Below are positions 35,150-43,483 of a stretch of 64,000 bases of DNA, in pieces (within the stretch, counting starts at the first letter, position 1; every line of letters starts with the position of its first letter). The notes below the pieces were generated by a model, which saw only the letters and a program-made list of their open reading frames with translations, had not been told where the DNA came from and did no database searches. Origin of the DNA: Diphasiastrum complanatum (taxonomy: Eukaryota > Streptophyta > Lycopodiopsida > Lycopodiales > Lycopodiaceae); contig CM055094.1 of assembly GCA_029204225.1 (NCBI GenBank), positions 29,748,107-29,812,106 on the forward strand. The letters run 5' to 3'. Position numbers and translations under genes: made by a program.

Positions 35150-35590
35150 TTGAAAATACAAAACAAATAAACTTCAACATTTTTACTTACCAATAAACAG
35201 TTTATAACTAGAGCATTGCTCAACTTTGATGTCAATGTTGGAACACAATTGTTGGATGGAGAAATTTTGTGTTACATTGAACATCAACAACATGATCTGT
35301 TGCCTAACTCGAGCAGTGCTCGAGTTAGAGGTAGAAGCTGATTGCCCACCATGTCAAAGTCGGACACTCCTAGAAAGGAAGACAAGATTGACCCTCTCTT
35401 CCACTCTCAAAATACAAAACCAATAAAGTTCAGCATTTTTACTTACCAATAAATAGTTTCTAACTCGAGCATTGCTCGAGTTACATGTCAAATTTGGAAC
35501 ACATTTGAAGGGTGGACAAATTTTATGTTACATTGAACATCAACAACATAATCGGTTGGCTATCTCGAGCCGTGCTCGAGACCTCTACTA
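35150..35590. repeat. Tandem duplication covering exon 1 of the ParB-like gene
   Basis: 35152-35334 and 35402-35582 are copies of one another (offset about 250 bp). Both keep the splice donor (complement CAATAAA preceded by acttac) and 'gttacattgaacatcaacaacat'. The second copy lies upstream of the gene and would be a duplicate first exon. Confidence 0.8.
35304..35328. repeat. Palindrome 1: CTAACTCGAGC-(AGT)-GCTCGAGTTAG
   Basis: Perfect 11-bp arms around a 3-base centre, with an XhoI-type CTCGAG core in each arm. Two related palindromes follow at 35461-35483 (10-bp arms, centre ATT) and 35563-35581 (8-bp arms, centre CGT). A decayed relative lies at 35210-35222 (agagcattgctc). Confidence 0.9.
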
Positions 35591-35599
35591 TCTAAATAG

Positions 35600-37830
35600 G
35601 AACTACAGTCAGTTTGTATATAGGTCACTTTAAATCAACAAGAATAATAAAAATTTGATAGTAGTTCGCATGACCCATAAACACGTTAACTCCACAAATC
35701 GTTGTTGGCGGTGGCAATTGTTGAATTTCACACGTGTGGATTGTCCACGACATGTACTTGTGATCTCCCAAGGTGTGTAGATGCACCAAGATCAAGACTA
35801 GATTGAGATTCAAGATCTATCTTTGATTCTATGGCAAAGACACACTACTATGCATTCAATCACTTCCAACTCTCACTCACACGTGTGGGAAGTCTTCCAA
35901 AAGTATTCTAAATAAAAGCAAGCTGCTCTCCTCAGGTAGAGAGAGAAAAACCATCATGAGCTCTCGGGTAGAGAGAGAAAGCTAGAAATTCAATGACACT
36001 CAAAATCCACTCAATCTCAAAATCAATTAGATCCAAAAGGAGGAGTACAATGATACTAATAGATTCATGAGCTACCACTATGCTTAACTATGATTGGATC
36101 ACACTTTGCCACCTCTTAATCCTATTGGACCATTGATCCATGCACCTCTAAATTCTATTGGACTATATTCAAGCACACCTCAATTTTCTATTGAACCTCA
36201 CAAGGTTCCACCTCTAAGTCCTATTGGACCTCTTAAGCTTCATCAAACAAAAGCATGACACTTGTCTACACTCTAATTGGCACAAGTTTGGCTCTATTTT
36301 GGCTCAATATTGGCATTACAAGTGGAAATGGATAATTTGCCATCTATGCCAAATTTGACCCTATCAACATCCTACACCTAAATGCTTGACTATGAGATTC
36401 TATGAGACCCCTATATCAAACATTTTGATGTACTTTACAATTCTCCAAACGTGGGAACATCCTCCACACATGTGAGATTCACTTACAAACTTCTATCATA
36501 AAAAATACCAAGCTAGATTTTTGCCAATTTCTCACAGCAATTTCACAATAATTTTGAGGCTTAGAATAATCTGTGGCAATACCATGTCTCGATATCACAT
36601 GTCCAAGCACAACTCCATGGGAAATCCATATTTGGCATTTTTTTGGATTTAGAGAAATCTGATATTTGCGGCATCTTTCAAATACTTTCTCCAATCGATC
36701 CACGTGGTCTATGGACTCCCAGGTCATCCAAGTAAATTTCAAGGAATTTTTGTAGATAATTTTTAAAAGCAAATTGCATTACTCTTTGGAACAAACTTGG
36801 TGCATTATAGAGTCCAAACGATATTACTTTGTAAGCATAGGTGCCCCATTCTATTGGAAAAGTGGTTTTGTGGCCATCGGCATGTGCAATCTTAACCTGG
36901 TTGTAACCACTAAATCCATCCAAGAAACTATAAGCTTCTGATCCAGCAAGGGGATCCAAAATGCTTTCAATAAAAGGTAATGGAAAGTGATCCTTTCGCG
37001 TCACTTTGTTCAACGCTTTGAGATTCACACAGATTTGCAATTTCTCATTCTTCTTAGGAACAATGACAATCGATGAAATCCATTCGGTATGTTCGATCTC
37101 ATAAATAAAATCGGTGTCAATCAATCTCTGAAGTTATTTCTTTATCAGGTCCGCAACATTAGGATTATTGCGATAGAACTTTGTAATCTTTGGAACTGCA
37201 TCATGTACTAAAGGTATGATATGTTCAATAACTGATGTCAAAATACCCTTTAGATCTTGATTAGTCCACGCAAACCAAGATACTTAATAAGTAACATGTG
37301 GAGTGCTTGACATTGTTCAGGATTAAGTTGTGATCCAACTTGTACAATCTTTTTCGGTTCTTTTGGTTCAGCAAGATTCATTGGTTGCATCCTAGCTGGG
37401 CCATCGTAAACCTCTTTCGATTCTGGCACGTGTTCTTCAAGTTCACGATGTGCTTTAGGTAACATGATATCCACATCATCCAGTGTATAACGTTTAAAAT
37501 GATTGGGCATATATCTGTTTGTTCCTTTTCAAAAGGACTTGTCTTGGATCTTCGCTTAGCCTTCTTAGCAGGAATTGATCGTGGAAGTGACGACTTCCGA
37601 GACGATGATGTCTTGCTAGAATTTTGTCTCGTAGAATCATCCTCGACTTTTTCTTTGCCTTTATCCAGTAAGGGTGGCACATTCTTTGAATCAATCTTTT
37701 GAGGAGGATTTTTCCATTTCAGGATCGTATTATAATGTTGCTTAGCTTGTTTCTTTGTCATCGATCCTGTGATCCTATCTTCTTTCAATATAACTGCTTT
37801 AGACGGTTTTATAAACAGTAGCGACAACAG
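35600..37830 (-). pseudogene. Inverted Gypsy gag-protease/RT/RNase H fragment within GypC
   Basis: Minus-strand Ty3/Gypsy pol, opposite to the GypC pol. From the right: basic region (37378-37827, TKKQAKQHYNTILKWKNPPQ), linker VQVGSQLNPEQCQALHMLLI (37250-37350), RT with EWISSIVIVPKKNEKLQICV (about 37060), LKALNKVTRKDHFPLPFI, LDGFSGYNQVKIAHADGHKT, and LEIYLDDLG (YLDD at about 36720-36731), then NPKKCQIWISHGVVLGHVIS (36600). A solo LTR interrupts at 35719-36536; beyond it the RNase H start resumes (FMGHANYYQIFI, 35640-35690). Closely similar in style to the plus-strand pol at 27266, so both belong to one family or clade. It overlaps the plus copy in RT, so a simple inversion of GypC cannot explain it. 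Confidence 0.85.
35719..36536 (-). mobile_element. Solo LTR of the CopE family
   Basis: 818-bp LTR (plus-strand reading starts TGTTGAATTTCACACG and ends CCAATTTCTCACA) flanked by a perfect 5-bp duplication gcaat (35714-35718 and 36537-36541). It matches the CopE 5' LTR (55958-56727) over its length, with a 40-50-bp extra segment. Excision of the LTR and one TSD rejoins the Gypsy reading frame. It is the product of LTR-LTR recombination of a former CopE-like element. Confidence 0.9.
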
Positions 37831-37841
37831 TAGACAGCTCA

Positions 37842-38400
37842 GTGGTGGTGGACACTTCGGGTTCTGATCCTATGGGTGTGGTTCCGTCCACACAGACAAC
37901 CTCCATAACCCCATCTCCCTCACTTGCTCTCATACTCCCACCACCACCCCCACTATTTACTGCCACCTCCACACCATCACTAACTCTCAACACGGGCTTC
38001 ACTTCCACAATTCCACAAAAGCCCTCACCTGTACAAATCTCCACCCTACTTGACTCCACAGTCAACGTAGATGATTTTGCATTACAATTACTAACTGCAC
38101 TTCCATCAACCGTCGTCACCACTAACCCAATCCACACATCTCCGCCACGTAGTATCTCCCCACCTCTTTCACCCATCAATCCTCAATCACCTCCACCTGC
38201 CTTTCATCCATCTCCATCTAACCCTGCTCCTGATTTTCTACCCTTTAATTTAAAGACGTATTCTAACTATACACCCCCCTCCCTGACATTGGTCCTTGGG
38301 AGCAGTTACTCCTTGCAGTCCAAAAAGTGGTATGGTTGGTGAATGAGCTCCAATACAATCTATTCGCCACCCTAAGGGGACAAGTGGGACCACCAATCCA
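37842..38400 (+). CDS. GypC proline-rich 3' ORF, unknown
   Basis: 166-codon ORF (37842-38342) rich in proline, serine and threonine (SPSLALILPPPPPLFTATST, SPPRSISPPLSPINPQSPPP). A frameshift near 38280 leads into GPWEQLLLAVQKVVWLVNEL, QYNLFATLRGQVGPPIQ and a stop at 38400, a more natural helical ending. It is the last ORF before the polypurine tract (38403-38412), the place where some plant Gypsy elements carry extra or env-like ORFs. No transmembrane segment is visible. Function unknown. Confidence 0.45.
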
Positions 38401-38416
38401 ATAAGGAGGGGGATAA

Positions 38417-39208
38417 TGTTAGCAACTGTGCTAACACAAAAAAAATAAAAGGAAAGAAATAGAGCTCCATGGCATGTATGAGTATCTGTCAATAAACTTC
38501 AACCATGGCATGTGTTTTGTAAGCCCATGAGTAGAAGCTCAAATAATAATAAAATAACCTAAACTTAGATTTAGAACTTAGACTTAGGAAACTTAAGATT
38601 AGAAATATTTTATCTTAAGTTTTTCTAAGTTAAGAAACTTTGAAGTTCTAAATCTTATGTTAGAAGTTCTAGAAAGGCTAGAAATAGATTAGTACCATAA
38701 GTTAGTAGATACTTATGGAAGACCCTCCTTGCCATAAAAGGAGAGGTATTTGCCTTGTAAACAACACTATGAGATTATGCTAAAATTGCTATTTCTTTTG
38801 AGATTATCATTCTATTTCTTTGTGTTCCCATTGGAAGGTGCATAGCTTGAGGGAAGGTGCTCGGGCCTCTTCTTTACTCCTTTCATTGGATTATTGTGGC
38901 ATGCTTTGTTATTTATTAGTTAGCCGCAATTTATCTTTCAAACCCTCTGGGTGTTAATTTAGGTCTTAGTTTAGCAACCTTGCTAGTTGGGTTTGCCTTA
39001 GCAAGGATTTTTATTGTTGTTTCTAATTAGCTTTATTTCCGTTTCGGGCACTAGTTGGATAAGCCTTAGTGCTCTCATCTTTGTTGATTATTTCCGTATT
39101 TTCGTTGAAGCTTGTTGTAGAAACTTAGAAAGTGGACGATCCTCTACATCCCTATACTACATCCGTAAGTAGATCTAGCCACCGTACGAACTAGAACTAC
39201 TTCCAACA
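38417..39208 (+). repeat. GypC 3' LTR
   Basis: Starts TGTTAGCAACTG right after the polypurine tract AAGGAGGGGG-ATAA and ends TTCCAACA, followed by the target duplication ttaat. Confidence 0.9.
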
Positions 39209-40060
39209 TTAATAAGGCCTAAGAATAGTGGATTTACTATTTTTCGTAACTTAGGCAAGTTGATAAGATTGAATTTTGTCCTACTCTAATTGGTTAGAAA
39301 AGGTACATTGAATCTGGTCACGTTAGATCCAGGTTTTGGAAGAGATCTAGAAACTTCCATAAGTTAATAAGCTTGAGTAAGAGCATCCAAATAGGGCAAA
39401 CTGCTGTTATAAATAGGCTACAAGCGTGGGGACATTTCATCTCTTTCATTCTTCTCTCATTCATTCTTATGGAAGATATCTCTTTGGGGTTTTACAACCA
39501 TTTTTGCATAAGGCCTAAGAATAGTGGATTTACTATTTTTGAAAACTTAGGCAAGTTGATTAGGTCAAATTTGGACCTACTCTAATTGGTTAGAAAAGGT
39601 ACATTGAATCTAGTCATGTTAGATCTAGGTTTTGGAAGAGCATCCATAAGTTGATAAGCTTGAGTAAGAGCATCCAAATAGGGCAAAGGACTATTATAAA
39701 TAGGCTACAAGCATGTGAGAATCTCATTTCTCTCATTCTTCTCTCATTCATTCTTAGGGAAGATATCTCTTTGCGGGTTTACAACCATTTTTGCATTTTG
39801 GTGATGATATAGTGAATTTTTGTGTATAGAATGCTATTTTTCTTATATGTATGAATTTCCACATGTGAGTATTGTTGTTGTATGGGCTGTTGTACGGACT
39901 AGAATAATAAATTAACTTACATAAGTAATTTTGACAAGTTCTTGTTGGGTTTACATCTTCTATGTGTAGTAGATGCAATATTTCTACATTGTTAACACTA
40001 GAGTTTGTTGGAACCTCTTGAATCGTAATTATGATTCCTATCATATCTAGATAGAGTTGA
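39209..40060 (+). repeat. Right part of the old Copia LTR, with a 295-bp internal duplication
   Basis: Continues the LTR begun at 26359. Two tandem units (39214-39510, 39511-39795), each with 'aaggcctaagaatagtgg', 'ctctaattggttagaaaaggt' and a TATA-like 'ttataaataggctacaagc', are followed by U5-like sequence (ttgacaagttcttgttgggtttacatct) that resembles the CopD LTR. The LTR end is not clear near 40060. Confidence 0.6.
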
Positions 40061-40137
40061 ACTCTTAGCCATAGCTGTAGCTGTGTGATAGCTGTCTATG
40101 ACCGTAGTAATTGTCTTTGCGATGGCCTTCGGTAAGT

Positions 40138-40788
40138 TGTGAAAGATTCAACTAGTTTCATCACATTTTGCAATATTTCCATATTTAGCATATTGAGGCC
40201 AAAACTTGTTTTAGACTAGGAGGTTGACTTTTCAAAGTTCATTAGTCTAAATTTCATTTGAATAAATACTTTTTGAAAGTGTGGGAAAGATAGAATGCGA
40301 GTTTGAGTAGATTCAATTTGAATAAGTTGGGTACATTGAATCTAGACCCAAAATTGGTAGGGTTAGCATTTTGGTGGGAAAGCCAAGTGGCCAATTAGGG
40401 TTTGGACCTGCTATAAAAGGATGTGACTCATGGAGAGAGTTATCTTCTCTCTTCTCTATCTCATTTCATGCTTATACATGGTTCTCTTGGGTTCTACTAT
40501 CCATTGGTGCACTATCTTGGTGATTGCTTGCAATTCTATGTGTAGAATGATCTATATTTGTTATTTTTGGATCCACACATGTGAAATACAGTAGCTTGCT
40601 GGTTTTGTATGGACAAAAATAGTACATTATCATTTCATTCAAGTTTGATCAAGTTCTATTAGTGTTTGCATCTCAAATTGGGTGTAGATATTGATTTTTT
40701 CTACATTGGTGAAATTGGTAGTGTATTTCTCTTTCTAACCAAAGATCATTCAAGTAGATTGGATCTTAAGGATCTGAAATCTTTCACA
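40138..40788 (+). repeat. CopD 5' LTR
   Basis: TGTGAAAGATTC...ATCTTTCACA with 8-bp inverted ends. It contains 'tgctataaaaggatgtg' (TATA box at about 40410-40416) about 240 bp after the LTR start and pyrimidine-rich leader sequence just after it. Confidence 0.95.
40410..40416 (+). promoter_or_regulatory. CopD LTR TATA box
   Basis: TATAAAA in 'acctgctataaaagg', conserved in the 3' LTR (about 46263-46269). Confidence 0.6.
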
Positions 40789-40800
40789 TGATATCAGAGC
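40789..40800 (+). promoter_or_regulatory. CopD primer-binding site
   Basis: TGATATCAGAGC directly after the LTR; one base off the TGGTATCAGAGC of CopF. A foreign LTR starts at the next base. Confidence 0.8.
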
Positions 40801-41495
40801 TGTGAAGAATTGCCAAAAATAATCTAGCTTGATCAAAAACCATGTAGAATAGTGTAAATTGTGTACACAAGTGGGTCCCACACATGTGAGGCCATGATGC
40901 CACATGGGAAATCCATCCTAATGTAGGTTAGGTCAAGTCAAGAGAGTTGGTCATGTCTATTTGTGGTCATCCCTACTTTATAGGACCTACACCTAAGTTT
41001 AAGGTGAAAATTTGACCAACTAGCTACCTACCAAGCATAACTCTAGGAAATAGACTAGGGTTTCATTTTAGGTCAAGGAGAGTGAGTTAACTTCCTTATT
41101 ACATTCTGGAAATCCACCTAACTTCAAGAAGGAAGTCGAATTTGCTATGTATTCCCTCTCTCCATAGTGAGAAGATAGAAAATTTTTGGAGCTCATTGGC
41201 AATCTCAAGCTAGTTCACTATGTACATTGAGTTTTTGTGATCCAAATGAAACCAAATCAATTTCTACTTGTTTCTCAGGTTGAAGGCCATACTACAGCCT
41301 GTAGTACACACGTGTGGTCTCGGATTTCAATGTTTATCAATGCTTTTGATTGTTAATGCTTGTTGTTTGTCAAATTGCCAATCTAGATCAACTTTTTTGT
41401 GTCTAGTTTTTTGATAGATTGTTAAGCAAGCATCCAATCACTCTTGTGGATCTTTTGTAGATCCATTTATGGTCCTAAAGTACAGTACTTTCACA
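40801..41495 (+). repeat. Nested CopF-type LTR in the CopD leader
   Basis: 695 bp, TGTGAAGAATTGCC...AGTACTTTCACA. It aligns end to end with the reverse complement of the CopF LTR (691 bp): shared blocks include 'ctaccaagcat.actct', 'acttccttattacat', 'ccatagtgagaagatagaaa', 'cacacgtgtgg' and 'tttgatagattgttaa.caagcat'. Flanks are agagc and agaga (4 of 5 equal), consistent with a solo-LTR insertion. Confidence 0.8.
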
Positions 41496-42088
41496 AGAGA
41501 TTGTGTTTCAGTTTATGAAGGAGAAAATCAGATCTATCAATGATTTGTTGAAGATATCAAGTCTAGAGCATGCTAGAGAGGATTCTACACCAAAATCGGA
41601 TTTTTTGCTTTTGTAGATTGGATCTTTTGTAGATCAAAACACTAAATAGGTCAATATACTTGTTCAATTCCAACTTTTGAATTCACATGTTGGATTTGGC
41701 GGATTTTTGGATCATTGGTTCAGCCTAAGTGGTGGCTTATAGATTGCATATCAAATTTTCAGCATTTGCATGTAGATTTGGAATAGTCATTTTTTTGTGA
41801 TTTTGTCAGAACCCTAATTTTGATTGGATCTCTAGATAGCGAGGTTGCTAGACTTCATTTGAGTGTGTTTCAATCTTAGGAAGTGGCAAAAGTCATTAGA
41901 TTGAGGATAGATCATAGGTTGATCAAGATTCCATGATTCTATGTGTTGATTTGCTTGGATAAGTGCTAGAAGAGAATTTGTGAGATAGTTTCAAATCTTG
42001 GTGATTTCTTTTGAAAGCATTTGTTGTTGTTAAAAGGAGTGCTTTGTGCATTGAAGCAGGTTGAAAGAGAAGATCGGATCATTGCTAC
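41496..42088 (+). other. CopD untranslated leader
   Basis: AT-rich, no open frame of note, ends one base before the gag ATG at 42089. Confidence 0.6.
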
Positions 42089-42763
42089 ATGGCAACCTCG
42101 ATTGGAGTCATATTGGAAGCCAATGATAGGCTTACCTCAAGTAACTATTCATTATGGAAAGTGAGGATGGAGTCACTTCTTGAGATGAATGATGTTTTGG
42201 ATATTGTTGTAGGTTTGGAGGAGAGACCAGCAACACAACAAGATCAATTGAGGTATGACAAGAGGGCCAAGAAGGCTCTACACATGATAAAGATGAATGT
42301 TACCAATGAACTTCTCAAGGAAGTTGGTAAGTGCACATCATCTTTGGAAGCTTGGAATTCATTGAAGAAGATTTATGAATCCAAGTCTACTTCTAGAGTG
42401 TTGAGTCTAAGAAGGCAAATCTTTTCTTGTTTGCAAAATAATGAAGAAAGTCCAAGTACTTTTGTTTTGAGAATGAAAGCATTGAATGATGAGTTAGCTT
42501 GCATAGATGAAAGCATTAAGGAAGGAGACCTTATTCAAGTGATTCTTAATGGCTTGCTGGATGCTCATGCTAACATTGTTCAAAGTATTGCTATTCAACA
42601 GACTTTTCCAAGTTTGATGGATCTTCAAGAGATCTTGATCAATGAGGAATATAGGCTTCAAGCAAGTGGTGGATCTACATCGACACTTCAAGAGGATGCT
42701 ATGTTCACAAAAGGCAAATTCAAGGGCAAAACCAAAAGCAAGTGGTCTAAAGGGCAAGATTAA
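42089..42763 (+). CDS. CopD gag
   Basis: 224-codon Copia gag, uninterrupted. Start MATSIGVILEANDRLTSSNY with SLWKVRMESLLEMNDVLDIV (DUF4219-like), then KRAKKALHMIKMNVTNELLK, SLEAWNSLKKIYESKSTSRV and the UBN2 core ending LNDELACIDESIKEGDLIQV, ILNGLLDAHANIVQSIAIQQ. A basic tail (KGKFKGKTKSKWSKGQD) runs into an in-frame TAA at 42761, beyond which the same frame continues with the zinc knuckle. In intact Copia elements gag and pol form one frame, so this TAA probably arose by mutation. Confidence 0.9.
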   Translation: MATSIGVILEANDRLTSSNYSLWKVRMESLLEMNDVLDIVVGLEERPATQQDQLRYDKRAKKALHMIKMNVTNELLKEVGKCTSSLEAWNSLKKIYESKSTSRVLSLRRQIFSCLQNNEESPSTFVLRMKALNDELACIDESIKEGDLIQVILNGLLDAHANIVQSIAIQQTFPSLMDLQEILINEEYRLQASGGSTSTLQEDAMFTKGKFKGKTKSKWSKGQD

Positions 42764-43483
42764 GTGGATGCTTCTTCAAGTGGCAAAAAGAAGGATAGAT
42801 CAAAGCTCAAGTGCTTCTATTGTGGCATCAAAGAACACTTTGCAATTGAGTGCTACAAGAAGAAGAGAGATCAAGGAGACAAGCAAGGTAATCTTACTCT
42901 TGATGAGGATGGTTTGGATGTGCAAGATGCAAATGATGATGCTTTTGTGATGTCTTCATGTATGCTTGTTAATGATGGAGATCTAGATCCTTGGTGGATT
43001 GATAGTGGAGCAAGTTCCCACATGACCTTTCACAAGGAATACTTCACTTCTTTGTTGGCATATGGAGCTGACAAGAGGGTGATCTACACGGCCAATGATG
43101 GTGAGTGTGCAATCAAAGGGATTGGCACAATTCCTATTTCTCTCTCTACAAATAGGAATGTTCATTTGGAGGATGTCTTGTTTATTCCATCTATTACCAA
43201 GAATTTGCTTAGTGTGAGTCAAATGCTAAGTAAGGGCCTCAAGGTGGAGTTTGATGGAGATGCTTGTTTGATCAAAAGGAAGGATGTCTTGATTGGAAAA
43301 GGTAAAAGACAAGGGAAGTTGTTCAAACTTGATGCTTGTGTTATTGCTAACCAAGTTGGATGTGTTGCAAGGGAGCAAATTTCTATTCAAGAGGTTTGGC
43401 ACAAAAGGATGGGACACCTCAACTTTAAGTCATTGGAGGTAATGGCAAGGAAGAAGGTTGTGATTGGTCTTCCAAGTTCCTAA
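42764..43483 (+). CDS. CopD zinc knuckle, protease and start of integrase
   Basis: 239 codons in frame with gag after its TAA. CCHC-type knuckle CFYCGIKEHFAIEC (about residues 18-31; the usual glycine before histidine is glutamate). The aspartic protease has WWIDSGASSHM (catalytic DSG) and IKGIGTIPISL, LFIPSITKNLLSVSQML. The GAG-pre-integrase part has VWHKRMGHLNFKSLEVMARK. The frame ends in TAA at 43483; about 25 codons that normally hold a CxxC block are lost and the integrase continues in another frame from about 43464. Confidence 0.85.
   Translation: MDASSSGKKKDRSKLKCFYCGIKEHFAIECYKKKRDQGDKQGNLTLDEDGLDVQDANDDAFVMSSCMLVNDGDLDPWWIDSGASSHMTFHKEYFTSLLAYGADKRVIYTANDGECAIKGIGTIPISLSTNRNVHLEDVLFIPSITKNLLSVSQMLSKGLKVEFDGDACLIKRKDVLIGKGKRQGKLFKLDACVIANQVGCVAREQISIQEVWHKRMGHLNFKSLEVMARKKVVIGLPSS

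Larger units (their letters stand above)
31098..35294 (-). pseudogene. ParB-like plus methyltransferase-like multi-exon gene, decayed
   Basis: Minus-strand gene with introns. Exon 1 ends at 35191 (donor GTAAGT); intron 79 bp; exon 2 from 35111 reads VMDHLQEYIVPLMIDIDNLV and continues to a lysine-rich, nuclear-signal-like stretch (QKSKRAKKRVSKKRR, about 34500) after a frameshift near 34630. Next a ParB-like segment (34035-34440, see separate entry), then VECVQISRALNELNNEYKLK with two TGA codons. An intron at about 33709-33830 (AAG/GTACAT...TTTTAG) leads to the exon 33708-33096 (MRKWVDDSLLNSKGELRPST, one TGA). A methyltransferase-like part follows (33030-31917), then a last exon 31300-31098 (LLALDQSSFINILRPGHEED, ending ESLA stop). 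Presumed nuclear. Stops and frameshifts in several exons mean this copy is dead. Confidence 0.5.
26462..39208 (+). mobile_element. GypC: 12.7-kb Ty3/Gypsy insertion carrying non-retroviral genes
   Basis: LTRs 26462-27265 (804 bp) and 38417-39208 (792 bp), both TGTTAGCAACTG...CTTCCAACA, are flanked by the perfect 5-bp duplication ttaat (26457-26461 and 39209-39213), so they are the two ends of one insertion. The polypurine tract AAGGAGGGGG precedes the 3' LTR. Inside, left to right: plus-strand pol missing its start, minus-strand FCP1-like and ParB/methyltransferase-like genes, an inverted Gypsy pol with a nested solo LTR, and a plus-strand proline-rich ORF. No primer site or gag follows the 5' LTR: RT sequence begins within a few bases of its end. 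Confidence 0.8.
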
